A DNA stretch of 64,000 nt, from NCBI RefSeq assembly GCF_000688375.1, contig NZ_JIAF01000004.1:2232001-2296000 (forward strand). Direction: 5' to 3'. The translations under genes were made by a program, and so were the position numbers. Under the pieces are notes generated by a model. That model had not been told where the DNA came from, searched no databases, and saw nothing but the letters and a program-made list of their open reading frames with translations. Below are positions 1 to 8,218 of this stretch, one piece after another. Source of the DNA: Prevotella sp. HUN102. GTDB lineage: Bacteria > Bacteroidota > Bacteroidia > Bacteroidales > Bacteroidaceae. Every line of letters starts with the position of its first letter. The first letter of the stretch is position 1.

Positions 1-1947
1 CACGATGTCCCGCACCTCCGTCTTTACATGGTCATAATTCGCCTTGATTTCCTGTTCCATCATATCCTCTCCGTTTTCATTCGTGAAGTCCGTCAGAACG
101 GGTATCGGTCGGTAAGCGGCTGTTTCCTTTGCCACTTTCGCATTGTCCACCACAATCTCACAGTGGAATATCTTCTGCTCGATACGTTCGGAGAAGTTGT
201 CGGCAACCGCTCCCACAAACATTCCCTGCGTGAGCGTGGAAATCTTGCTCTGCGGAATCAGGCTGTCCATCTGCGTGGAGATGGAGGTCGTCTTGTCGCT
301 TCGGGTAATACTCATACTTTGCCTCTTTTGAAGCACTTTCCCGAAACGTTCCGATAAGGTTTTTGCCGTCTCGCCGACCACCTGACCTGAGAAAATGTTT
401 CCGACGGTATTCATCACTACGGCTGCTTCCTTGTCTCCATAGTCACGCTTCAGCTGGGAGAAGTCCTGAAAGCCCAAGCATACCGCCACTTTATTGCTAC
501 GTGCGGTGGCTATCAGATTGTCAAGCCCTTTGAAGTATATGGTAGGCAGCTCATCTATCAGCACGGAACTTTTCAGCATCCCTTTCTTGTTTATCAGCTT
601 GACGATACGCGAATTGTACAATCCCAATGCTGCCCCATAGATATTCTGCCTGTCGGGATTGTTCCCCACACAAAGGATTTTAGGCTCCTTGGGGTTATTG
701 ATGTCGAGCGTAAAATCATCTCCCGTCATAATCCAATAGAGTTGCGGACTGATCATCCTTGACAAGGGAATCTTGGCGGAAGCTATCTGTCCTTGCAACT
801 GGTCAGCCGCCCCTCCGAGCCAAGCGTCCATAAAGGGAGAAAGGTAATTCTCCAATTCAGGGTAAGAGGTAAGTATCGGGAAAATGTCCTCGTACTTCCG
901 ACAGAGAAACTCAATGGCGTGCGGAAAGGTACAGTATTTTCCTCCCTCGAAGATGCGGAGATACCAGATGATGGCGGCAAAGAGGACGATGGGCGACTCC
1001 ACGAAGAAATCTCCCTGCTTCTGTACCCACGTCTTGTTCAGGTTGAGCATAATCGTATAAGCCGATTCGTAGGCATCCGATATGTCGCTCATGAAATCGG
1101 GGTGTATCGGATTGCAACGATGCGACCGCCGAGGGTCGTCGAAGTTGATCACGTAAAACTTCGGCTTGACTTTATATCCTTCCGAGTGATGCAGCAAATG
1201 ATTGTACACAATCGTGGAGAGGTCGGGATATTTGAAGTCGTAGCAGTAGATGGCAAATCCTTTTTCGATTTGCTGCTTGATGAAATTATTGATGATGGCA
1301 TAGGACTTACCGCTGCCCGGCGTTCCTAAGACAGAGACAGCTCGGAAAGGATTGACCACGTTTATCCAGCCCCTGTTCCATTTCTTGCGGTAATAGAACC
1401 GGGTCGGCAGATTGACCGAGTACTCGTTTTCCAAAAGTCTTGTCTCCTGCATAAAGGATTCGTTCTCCTGATTGAAGACATCTTCCATCAGGTTGTTTTT
1501 GAGTAGTCGGCTCATGTAGAGTCCCGCCATCAGCAGACACACATACCCGACGGTCATCGTAAAGGCGTAGAGAGCCGCATTGGCTTCAATGGGCAACGGC
1601 AAGGCGAGTATCCACCAATTGAGGAAGAAAAAGACAAAGCCGATGCCCATGAATGCCCCTATTTTCGACCACGTGATATGCTCCTCTTTCACACCTTTCG
1701 TACCCAGACAGGAAAGCCCCATCAGTACCAGCGCAAAGAGCTTGGTGTAAAGCATATTGCCGAATAACCCCGCCGTGCGGTGGAAATTCATCAGTATCCT
1801 GTCCACCACACCGATGTTCAGACCCCATAATTTGATGGCTTCGTAACAATACCAATAGAGATGGGCAACCACCAATATAATACTTACGGCACGTAGAAAA
1901 TCCATAATTTTCGCCAATGCCCTCAAATCGTCTTCTTGTTGTGACAT
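1..1947 (-). CDS. mobC: MobC/TraG-family conjugation coupling ATPase, 3' end outside window
   Basis: This VirD4/TraG-type coupling protein would link the relaxosome to the mating channel at the inner membrane. The reading frame starts at the ATG at 1947 and stays open for 649 codons to the window edge, so the C-terminus is missing. The N-terminus (about residues 15-130) has several hydrophobic segments and a YWYCY-type motif, which matches the YWFCY domain of Bacteroides coupling proteins. A Walker A motif, LGTPGSGKS, lies near residue 207, and a Walker B-like VLIDELPTIYF lies near residue 460. It is the last gene of the leftward mobA-mobB-mobC set, 15 bp after mobB. Family assignment is firm; whether it is intact downstream cannot be seen. 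Confidence 0.93.
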   Translation of the reverse strand, partial: MSQQEDDLRALAKIMDFLRAVSIILVVAHLYWYCYEAIKLWGLNIGVVDRILMNFHRTAGLFGNMLYTKLFALVLMGLSCLGTKGVKEEHITWSKIGAFMGIGFVFFFLNWWILALPLPIEANAALYAFTMTVGYVCLLMAGLYMSRLLKNNLMEDVFNQENESFMQETRLLENEYSVNLPTRFYYRKKWNRGWINVVNPFRAVSVLGTPGSGKSYAIINNFIKQQIEKGFAIYCYDFKYPDLSTIVYNHLLHHSEGYKVKPKFYVINFDDPRRSHRCNPIHPDFMSDISDAYESAYTIMLNLNKTWVQKQGDFFVESPIVLFAAIIWYLRIFEGGKYCTFPHAIEFLCRKYEDIFPILTSYPELENYLSPFMDAWLGGAADQLQGQIASAKIPLSRMISPQLYWIMTGDDFTLDINNPKEPKILCVGNNPDRQNIYGAALGLYNSRIVKLINKKGMLKSSVLIDELPTIYFKGLDNLIATARSNKVAVCLGFQDFSQLKRDYGDKEAAVVMNTVGNIFSGQVVGETAKTLSERFGKVLQKRQSMSITRSDKTTSISTQMDSLIPQSKISTLTQGMFVGAVADNFSERIEQKIFHCEIVVDNAKVAKETAAYRPIPVLTDFTNENGEDMMEQEIKANYDHVKTEVRDIV

Positions 1948-1962
1948 AATCTTTCTGTTTTT

Positions 1963-3195
1963 TTAGAGTTTACGTTGTTTTCTTTTCTTACGCTGCATCC
2001 GTCTGCGGAACAGCTCTTCCTCCCAATCTGTACCATGGGTTTCCAAGGGCAAATCGAGCAAACCGCCCAAGACGGAATCTCCGTCCGAAGTCAGAGTTTG
2101 GGGAATACAGCCTTTCTCACTCTGCTGTATTGGAGCAGACAGTTCGGGATGCGGGCGGTCGAACCACTCGGCAACAGTGTTTGCCGAAAGTTCCTTGCCC
2201 AATCGCGATCCATTGACGACACAGCCGTTGTTGTGGTCTATGAAGGTGATGCCATAGAGCCGTCCCTGTTCGTTTTCACGGAAGAGTACGTCAACACCCT
2301 TGCGATGGAGATTTTCCCTGAAATCCTCTTTCGTAGCAGAACGTTTCAATGCTCCGGCTACGACCGCTTTGGTCTTGGGGGCAAGATGCTTTTCTTTCAG
2401 TTTCTCCTTTGAAGCCTTGAACCTATTTTGCAGGGCTTCATATCCGACAGCCTTCCCGAAAAGGGAAGCCTTGAAAGGATTACCCACCTTCTTACCTTTA
2501 TCATCGGTAGCAAAATAGACCAATCCGTTATAGGGCTTTCCATACATTTCCCCCTTGACCTCTTCCACACATATATTATAGGTGGAGAGCAAAGCACGGT
2601 ATTCCTTAAAACTCGGACAGTGGTAGAATTTCGCTGCGGGTTTGATGACTGAAGCCAGTTGCTTTTTAAGATTCTCTCCGTCGCCGTAGCAGACTTTTTT
2701 CAGGCGAAACACTTCTTTTACTTTCTGCATTTGGGCAGGAATCAAACCGTACTTCTGTTCCAGTTCTTTGAGAATACGGGTGCTGGTATAGAAATTATTG
2801 CGATCGTTAATCTTCTTTCCCCGTTCATCGACGGCTAAGGTGACAATATGCAGGTGATGCCTGTCTATGTCCTCGTGCTTATAAACGATAAAGGGTTGAT
2901 TAGCGTAGCCCATCTTTTCGATATACTCTCGTGCGATGGCAGAGAACTGCTCATCGGTAAGGGTGTCATCGGGATGCGGATTCAAGGAGATGTGTATAAC
3001 CGATTTTTTTGTGAGGACATGACTCGGCATATATGCCATAAAGTCCTGCATACAGGCAGATATATTGTGTATTCCATCAGCCGGAGAGAACACTTTGTTG
3101 GTCTCCAGAATCTTGGCAACGCCCTCGTTCACCTTCTCTCCATTGTACGCCAAAGCACCGTAAAGGGAACTGCCATAGTTTATCTTTGCGACCAT
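1963..3195 (-). CDS. mobB: MobB relaxase (relaxase/mobilization nuclease family)
   Basis: This is the DNA-nicking relaxase that would cut at oriT and stay bound to the transferred strand. The 410-residue protein has the N-terminal relaxase domain. A candidate catalytic Tyr lies in the first 20 residues, and the metal-binding histidine cluster DIDRHHLHIV (His113, His114, His116, with His107 just before) is in place. The C-terminus is strongly basic (RRRMQRKKRKQRKL). Its start overlaps the end of mobA by 16 bp, which indicates translational coupling. The length fits CTnDOT-type MobB proteins and no damage is visible. Confidence 0.92.
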   Translation of the reverse strand: MVAKINYGSSLYGALAYNGEKVNEGVAKILETNKVFSPADGIHNISACMQDFMAYMPSHVLTKKSVIHISLNPHPDDTLTDEQFSAIAREYIEKMGYANQPFIVYKHEDIDRHHLHIVTLAVDERGKKINDRNNFYTSTRILKELEQKYGLIPAQMQKVKEVFRLKKVCYGDGENLKKQLASVIKPAAKFYHCPSFKEYRALLSTYNICVEEVKGEMYGKPYNGLVYFATDDKGKKVGNPFKASLFGKAVGYEALQNRFKASKEKLKEKHLAPKTKAVVAGALKRSATKEDFRENLHRKGVDVLFRENEQGRLYGITFIDHNNGCVVNGSRLGKELSANTVAEWFDRPHPELSAPIQQSEKGCIPQTLTSDGDSVLGGLLDLPLETHGTDWEEELFRRRMQRKKRKQRKL

Positions 3196-3593
3196 TTCTC
3201 CTGAAATTCACGGGTAAGTTGTACGATTTCACCTCCGATAGCTGCCAATTCAAGAGTCAGTTTCTCCAGTTGGGCAAGCATAGCGTAGGCTTTTTTCTCG
3301 GTGAAATTGCTCTTTAAGGCGACCACAGCTTGGTTATAATTCACTCCCACGCTGCGAAATTGCCCGTACAAATTTGTCAGTTTTTGATAGTAATCAAGCA
3401 GCGAGCGATCTACTTTTATCACTCGGAAAGTCTCATCAAAGACCCTTGCCTTGATGAAAACCGCTCTGTTCGGTACGCCTGACTGCTCATAAAGCGTCAG
3501 GAAACGCGCAAACTCCGTGTCCGTAAACCGAACCATACAACAATGGTTGGCTTTCTCTTTTTTCAAGGGTCTCCCCACATGTCTCTTTGTCAT
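3180..3593 (-). CDS. mobA: MobA relaxosome accessory protein
   Basis: A 137-residue basic protein whose N-terminus (RHVGRPLKKEKANHCCMVRFTDTEF) resembles ribbon-helix-helix relaxosome proteins such as MobC of mobilizable plasmids and MobA of Bacteroides conjugative transposons. Such proteins bind near oriT and recruit the relaxase. A helical region with a YNQ motif (VNYNQAVVALK) follows, as in the bacterial mobilization protein family. It is first in the leftward mob operon and overlaps mobB by 16 bp. Function is inferred from family and position. Confidence 0.85.
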   Translation of the reverse strand: MTKRHVGRPLKKEKANHCCMVRFTDTEFARFLTLYEQSGVPNRAVFIKARVFDETFRVIKVDRSLLDYYQKLTNLYGQFRSVGVNYNQAVVALKSNFTEKKAYAMLAQLEKLTLELAAIGGEIVQLTREFQEKWSQR

Positions 3594-3937
3594 TTTACTT
3601 TGGATTTTAATGGTTTGTATTTCTCTCTACGGGGACAGACGTGCAAAGCACAATGAAGTTCCTTTCGAGAGATTTCACGGTAAAGCCTACGTTTCAAGAC
3701 ATCGAAAACTTTCTTCCCAAAGACACCGACTTCGGAGGTGTCTTGCCCTCTGCAAAAGCAAGAGTTCGGAGTTACCGAATTTATTTCGAGTAACGCAGGA
3801 CATATCTTGCTATTTGCTCCGGCGCAAATAAATCCGTCCGTGAAGGACGGAAGTCGAGTCTCTCAAAAAAGAACGCTTCATGCTTCGAAGGCTTCGGCCT
3901 GCCGCTTGGGTGCAAAGTTACTAAGCCTTGTGCCTAA
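3594..3937. other. Noncoding region upstream of mobA, candidate oriT region
   Basis: No convincing gene is visible here. The stretch has two clear hairpins: AAGACACC (3720-3727) with GGTGTCTT (3737-3744), and CCGTCC (3834-3839) with GGACGG (3845-3850). In CTnDOT-like elements oriT lies next to the mob genes, so an origin of transfer is a reasonable inference. No nick site could be recognised. Confidence 0.35.
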
Positions 3938-4228
3938 ATGACTTACCTCTTACAGAGCCACAAATACGCAAATCGGAGCCACAAGTACGCAGTTAGCAAA
4001 AAGGGTGGAAAAAGAGCTTCGAAGGCATCTATATTTGCCCCGTCGAAGAGCAAATCGAAGATGTCCGCCATCGCAAAAGTCCCTGATTGGGATGCATTCC
4101 TTTTCGAGGGGATGTACGGCGAATACGGATGGAACTTCGACAACGCAATCGAAGGGATGTATCTGCGAACGACGGTACAATTGTCCCGACGCAGGCAGAG
4201 GGAAATCCGCGATGGGATTCCTGAATGA
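3938..4228 (+). CDS. Possible small basic protein, start of former tra side (doubtful)
   Basis: A 96-codon frame divergent from mobA, where the tra operon of a CTnDOT-like element would begin. Its first residues contain a short repeat (SHKYA twice), coded by a near-exact 16-bp direct repeat around 3954-3992, and the next part is Lys/Ser-rich. No known family is recognised, and two other frames are also open across this stretch, so it may be a decayed gene or noncoding. Nothing resembling traA (ParA) is present. Confidence 0.22.
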   Translation: MTYLLQSHKYANRSHKYAVSKKGGKRASKASIFAPSKSKSKMSAIAKVPDWDAFLFEGMYGEYGWNFDNAIEGMYLRTTVQLSRRRQREIRDGIPE

Positions 4229-4411
4229 AGGGATGGACGATTCCACTTCTTATGCAGGCGAGGACAGCCATCATCATCGACACATATCCCTCTCTGACAA
4301 ACGGGGTTCCCAGAACGTCGGCACATCCGAACAGGTAAGAGGACCAGCGTTGGAATGGATTAACTGACACGGGCAGATTCCCATGATAAAGTATATGTAG
4401 AGTAAAACTCT

Positions 4412-4451
4412 AAAAGACAATGATATGTACAAGGGTCTTTCATTGTCTTTT
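4412..4451. terminator. Hairpin with 12-bp stem
   Basis: AAAAGACAATGA (4412-4423) pairs perfectly with TCATTGTCTTTT (4440-4451). The stem is flanked by A and T runs, so it could terminate in either direction. It overlaps the start-codon remnant of a pcfK-like gene, so it may be accidental. Confidence 0.4.
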
Positions 4452-4529
4452 ATGTTTTTATCAGTTGAATAATGTTCCGTCGGATAGAAACTCGTACCCG
4501 TTGGACTCGCAACTCTCTGCAAAGAGTTG
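4436..4529 (-). pseudogene. Remnant of ICE accessory genes (pcfK start and 3' end of next gene)
   Basis: Read on the minus strand, 4468-4529 still encodes LFAESCESNGYEFLSDGTLFN and a stop. This is nearly the C-terminus of the intact protein at 23014-23604 (FTESCEANNYEFLSDGTLFN). The few bases to its left match the spacer and the ATGAAAG start of the pcfK-like gene that ends this pair at 22996. The rest of both genes is gone and repeat copy A begins 10 bp further on. The piece shows that a second accessory module once stood here. Confidence 0.65.
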
Positions 4530-4696
4530 ATACTCCATATTTTGATTTTATGCGGATTCCAGAGGTGAGGGAGCCAGAGTTTCCATTTTTCATATTCTTT
4601 GTCCTCGTGTTTCCGACATTTTTTTGCGTATTTCCTTCGGGTCGGTCGTTTTCGTTTCAGGGGCTTAAAAAGGTAGGGCTTAGGACAAACAAGGTT

Positions 4697-4969
4697 TTAC
4701 GGCGAGAATACTACCTGCAATGAAATGGAAGTGTGGAGATTGTCGTCTAAACGGCTTGCCGCCCCGACCTTTTTTGTCCGTAGAAGCCCGGAACTACCTT
4801 TGCCGCTGACAACGAACAACCGATCCCGATGCGAATACATAGAATGGAAGGTGGAGAGGAACACCGCAGAGGACAGAGCGAAAAAATGAAAGGCAGCCTT
4901 CACAAGAAAGGCTGCCATAATCATGGGGAATAAGGCGAAAAGAATGAAAGTTGTTGTCTGAACAGACAA
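4697..4969 (-). CDS. 90-aa frame inside repeat copy A (doubtful)
   Basis: A leftward open frame with a hydrophobic N-terminal third (FILFALFPMIMAAFLVKAAF). It is kept open in both repeat copies, with several amino-acid changes between them. No family is recognised. It runs antisense to the promoter and hairpins of the repeat, so conservation could reflect an RNA rather than a protein. Confidence 0.18.
   Translation of the reverse strand: MSVQTTTFILFALFPMIMAAFLVKAAFHFFALSSAVFLSTFHSMYSHRDRLFVVSGKGSSGLLRTKKVGAASRLDDNLHTSISLQVVFSP
4773..4802 (+). promoter_or_regulatory. Bacteroidetes-type promoter in repeat copy A
   Basis: TTTG at 4773-4776 is followed after 18 bp by TACCTTTG at 4795-4802, matching the -33/-7 consensus of Bacteroidetes. 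The same pair is kept in copy B (24598-24601 and 24620-24627). It reads rightward into the hairpin region of the repeat. Confidence 0.6.
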
Positions 4970-5011
4970 CTATTAGAAAAGAAAAACGGAGGAAGTTTCG
5001 TCTTTCTCCGT
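4809..5011 (+). ncRNA. Candidate structured RNA in repeat copy A
   Basis: Downstream of the promoter come a hairpin (GGCAGCCTT 4892-4900 with AAGGCTGCC 4908-4916), an 8-bp-arm palindrome (4953-4970) and a 10-bp stem (4986-4995 with 5002-5011). In copy B the last stem is preserved although one base differs: a G-U pair in A becomes A-U in B. A small RNA, RteR, is known from CTnDOT, so an RNA role is plausible, but no sequence match to it is claimed. Confidence 0.35.
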
Positions 5012-5179
5012 AGAAAATGTTACCTTTGCAACAGGTTATTCGAGTTATGCAAAGCGTTGTATGTCATTGCAGAAGATAGGTCGCCAAATCATTACCTGCT
5101 GCATTTCATAACTCATAAGGCTGTTCATAGCCAATTGCTTAGACTTAAATGATAGATTTTTTGAAAGAATATATTTATA

Positions 5180-8100
5180 GTGAAACAAATTACATTTAAC
5201 TGGCTGTTGCTGCTGTTGGTAGCAGTAGTGCCCGGTCAGAGTTGGTCGCAGTCGGCCCGAATCTTTGACCCTTATACCCCCGAACCTCTTCCTGTAGATG
5301 CTCCTGCTTGGATGTCAGAGATTGCCAAAAATCCTTCTTCGGCCAACTTCCGAAAGATGGATTCGCTCTTCAGGGCGTGGCTGGCCAATGACGTCGACGC
5401 CCGCGTTAAGACGATAGAACGCAAGCCGGCGGTCAACTTCTATCGCCGTTGGGAAAAGGCCTATCGTCCTTACGTGGGCGGCAACGGTCGTATCGTGCTT
5501 CCCACCTTCGACCAATATCTGGCCCGTCTTGATGCGCACAACGCCACTCTGAGGCCCACCACACGAAGCGGTTCGGGCGCAACGGCCCTGTGGCGGAATA
5601 TCGGACCCAATGCCACTTACGAGCATAAGGAAGGAGGTTGGCAGGAGAAGGATGCCCAGGTGTGCGTGTATCGCATTGCCGTGGCACCCACCAACCACAA
5701 TGTGGTCTATTGCGGTACGGAGACCGGAGTGGTGTTCAAGACCACCGACAAGGGAAAGACATGGAAGGCCTGCCGTGGCAATCACGACTTTGGAGGGTCT
5801 GTTTTTGCCGTCCATGTGTCGCCTGCCAATGAGAACATCGTCTATGTGGGCGGCGGACAGAGCCTTTGGAAATCTACTGACGGAGGTGAGACGTGGAATC
5901 GCGAACCCGGAATCCAAAACCGGGTCAACAGCATTCGCATCAATCCTAACGACCCTTCTCACATCACCGTGTGCGCAGGCGTACGCGATGATGCTTACGG
6001 AGGCTTCTTCGTTTCGCGCGATGGTGGCAGAACCTACCGTCAGACCTTGAACGGTATCGGGCACGACCACGAATTGCAGCCGTCCAACCCCTTGCGTATC
6101 TATGCGCTTGTTAAGCCTCAGGGAGGCAGCGGTTTTCAGTTTTATATCTCCGAAGACGGTGGCGAAACCTTCAACTCGTCGGCGCTTCCCGTGTCGCCTG
6201 TGGCTGCCGGAAGGCTTGCCGTGAGCGCGGCTCCCGGTGGCAAAGACTATGTTTATGCCCTAGTTACCCGCTCGCTTGGGGGGTACGACATGGGTGTCAT
6301 GGGTGGCGCGGGCGAGCCATACCTGCTCAGAAGTACAGACGGAGGAAGGAACTGGCACGACCAGACCACCCGGAACGGTGGCTCCGACTGGAAGAACACC
6401 TTTTCCAGTTTTGCTGATTTGCCCAATGGCGGGCAGGGCTATTTCGATATGACGCTTGGCGTTTCGAGCACCAACCCCGACCATGTCATCTATGGTCTCT
6501 GCAACGCTTACCGCTCTACGCAGGGCGGCAAGGGCAGTGCCAGTGCCAATGCCATCGGCGGATATATCAAGTATGACTACATGCATCCTGACATTCAGGA
6601 CATTGCCGTGGCCGGCAATGACACGTGGATCGTGACCGATGGTGGTGTCAAATACTCTGCCGACTTCTTTGCTACCAAAGGTGAAAATCGCCACAGTGGT
6701 ATCTATGCGGCCGACTATCACGGCTTCGGGCAGGGATGGAACGAGGACATTATGGCCGGCGGACGGTGGCACAACGGCGACGTGCTGCACGCTTCGGCCT
6801 ACGGACAGGGTAATACGCTCCACGTGGGTGGCGTGGAACAGTCTACCGGACACGTCATGCTCAGCAGACCACGCAAGGCCTATTTCTCCGACGCAGCCAT
6901 GGTCATCGCTCCCGAATCCCGCGGAGGTAAACCGCAGTTGTCTTACAACGATATGTCCAAGAAGCCCTACGAGACCCTTCGCACCAATGGAGAGATTGCC
7001 TTTGACCCGCGCTTTGCCCGCCGGTTCATCATGCGTTCTACCGAAAACGATGACGAACTATACCTCACTGAAGACGAGGGGCGTACGTTCCGCCGTCTTT
7101 ACAGCACCGAGGGCGAGATGATCTACAGTTACGCCTTTGCCCGTTCCAATCCCGACTATATTTATCTGGCAGGGGCTTACAATATCTTCCGTTCGACAGA
7201 TAACGGGGCCAGTTGGGATATGTTGCCAACCCGGGCCTTCGACATGGATTATGTGGGTTCGGTGGCATCAAGCATCGCAGTTGACCCGAAAAACGAAAAC
7301 AAGGTATGGCATGTGCACAATAACCGGCCCGGTTGTGTGGCCTATACGCCCGATGGAGGCCATACATGGGTCAATCCGCTTTCGCCTGCTTTGAAGAACC
7401 GCGTGTTCCAATGGGTGGTGCTGGCCGGCGATGAGCACAACGGAGTGTACCTGGCTACCATGGACGGTGCGTCGGTGTTTTACAAGGACGACACCCTCAC
7501 AGACTGGATAGACTATTCGGATGGGCTGAATCCGGGGGCACGCATCACACGTCTGGCGCCCTTCTTCAAGGAGGGAAAACTGCGCGCTGCTACCAACCAG
7601 GGCATTTGGGAGGCACCGCTGCGGAGGCCTCATTTTGTGCCTGTTGCACAGCCCATGGCACTTAATTTGGGAAATGGAAACCTTATGGCAACACCGCAAA
7701 TGGAGGTGCAGTTTGACAGTTATTCCATTGTCAATCAGGATAAAGCCAAGTGGGCTTGGTCGTTTTCTCCTGAACCCGAATGGGTAAGCGATGCCACTGC
7801 ACGCAATCCCCGCGTGCGCTTCGGTCGCCCCGGTGTTTACGATGTGACGCTTCAGGTCACCACCCCCGAAGGTACGCACTCGCGTACCATGCGCCAACTC
7901 ATCCGTACCGGCAACGCCGCCACAGACATTCAACAGCCCGAAGGCATTGCGCCTGAGGTAAAAATGGTTGGAGTGGGCAGCGAACTTCGGCTGGCCATCA
8001 GTGGCTTGCCCGTGGCTAAGACGTTCACGCTTCACAATGCCAAGGGAGCCTTGCTGCGCAGACTCTCTCTGTCTGCCACCGACACAGAGGTGCGTCTTTC

Positions 8101-8185
8101 CACCGGCGGGCTTGCTCCCGGCGTATATCTCTATGAGTTGCGCACTGCCGATTTTAAGCAATTCGGAAAAATTCTCATTCAGTAA
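5180..8185 (+). CDS. Secreted BNR/VPS10-like repeat protein with PKD-like and T9SS sorting domains
   Basis: This 1001-residue surface or secreted protein starts at GTG, then has a signal peptide (hydrophobic WLLLLLVAVVPGQSW, cleavage after SQ). The body has many Asp-box/BNR-type turns (TDKGKTW, STDGGETW, SRDGGRTY, SEDGGETF, STDGGRNW, STDNGASW, TPDGGHTW), typical of beta-propellers as in sialidases, xyloglucanases and VPS10 domains. A PKD-like segment follows at about 835-915, and the last 75 residues fit a type A T9SS sorting domain (GVYLYELR, GKILI). No glycosidase catalytic residues can be assigned. It is followed 33 bp later by its paralogue, so the two were probably duplicated in tandem. 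Ligand and activity are unknown; binding or degrading host protein or glycan is inference. Confidence 0.85.
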   Translation: MKQITFNWLLLLLVAVVPGQSWSQSARIFDPYTPEPLPVDAPAWMSEIAKNPSSANFRKMDSLFRAWLANDVDARVKTIERKPAVNFYRRWEKAYRPYVGGNGRIVLPTFDQYLARLDAHNATLRPTTRSGSGATALWRNIGPNATYEHKEGGWQEKDAQVCVYRIAVAPTNHNVVYCGTETGVVFKTTDKGKTWKACRGNHDFGGSVFAVHVSPANENIVYVGGGQSLWKSTDGGETWNREPGIQNRVNSIRINPNDPSHITVCAGVRDDAYGGFFVSRDGGRTYRQTLNGIGHDHELQPSNPLRIYALVKPQGGSGFQFYISEDGGETFNSSALPVSPVAAGRLAVSAAPGGKDYVYALVTRSLGGYDMGVMGGAGEPYLLRSTDGGRNWHDQTTRNGGSDWKNTFSSFADLPNGGQGYFDMTLGVSSTNPDHVIYGLCNAYRSTQGGKGSASANAIGGYIKYDYMHPDIQDIAVAGNDTWIVTDGGVKYSADFFATKGENRHSGIYAADYHGFGQGWNEDIMAGGRWHNGDVLHASAYGQGNTLHVGGVEQSTGHVMLSRPRKAYFSDAAMVIAPESRGGKPQLSYNDMSKKPYETLRTNGEIAFDPRFARRFIMRSTENDDELYLTEDEGRTFRRLYSTEGEMIYSYAFARSNPDYIYLAGAYNIFRSTDNGASWDMLPTRAFDMDYVGSVASSIAVDPKNENKVWHVHNNRPGCVAYTPDGGHTWVNPLSPALKNRVFQWVVLAGDEHNGVYLATMDGASVFYKDDTLTDWIDYSDGLNPGARITRLAPFFKEGKLRAATNQGIWEAPLRRPHFVPVAQPMALNLGNGNLMATPQMEVQFDSYSIVNQDKAKWAWSFSPEPEWVSDATARNPRVRFGRPGVYDVTLQVTTPEGTHSRTMRQLIRTGNAATDIQQPEGIAPEVKMVGVGSELRLAISGLPVAKTFTLHNAKGALLRRLSLSATDTEVRLSTGGLAPGVYLYELRTADFKQFGKILIQ

Positions 8186-8218
8186 ATATCTGTTTTACCT
8201 TAGTTTCTTTAATTTTTT

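Larger units (their letters stand above)
4540..5160. repeat. 621-bp direct repeat, copy A
   Basis: This sequence recurs in the same orientation at 24363-24985 with roughly 94% identity by eye. Both copies start at TTTTGATTTTATGCGG and end at GATAGATTTT. Inside are a promoter-like pair, three inverted repeats and a second TACCTTTG at 5021-5028. In copy A the left neighbour is a gene remnant and the right neighbour is the surface-protein cassette. In copy B the left neighbour is the accessory operon and the right neighbour is the HU-like gene. Confidence 0.93.

Noticed and set aside
4005..4370. Further open frames on both strands between 4005 and 4370
   Set aside because: Three frames are open at once, none has a family match or a sensible start, and composition is not protein-like.
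5315..8161. Several 200-300-codon frames antisense to the first BNR protein gene
   Set aside because: They mirror GC-rich codon use of the sense gene and show no domain; the sense frame has signal peptide, repeats and sorting domain.
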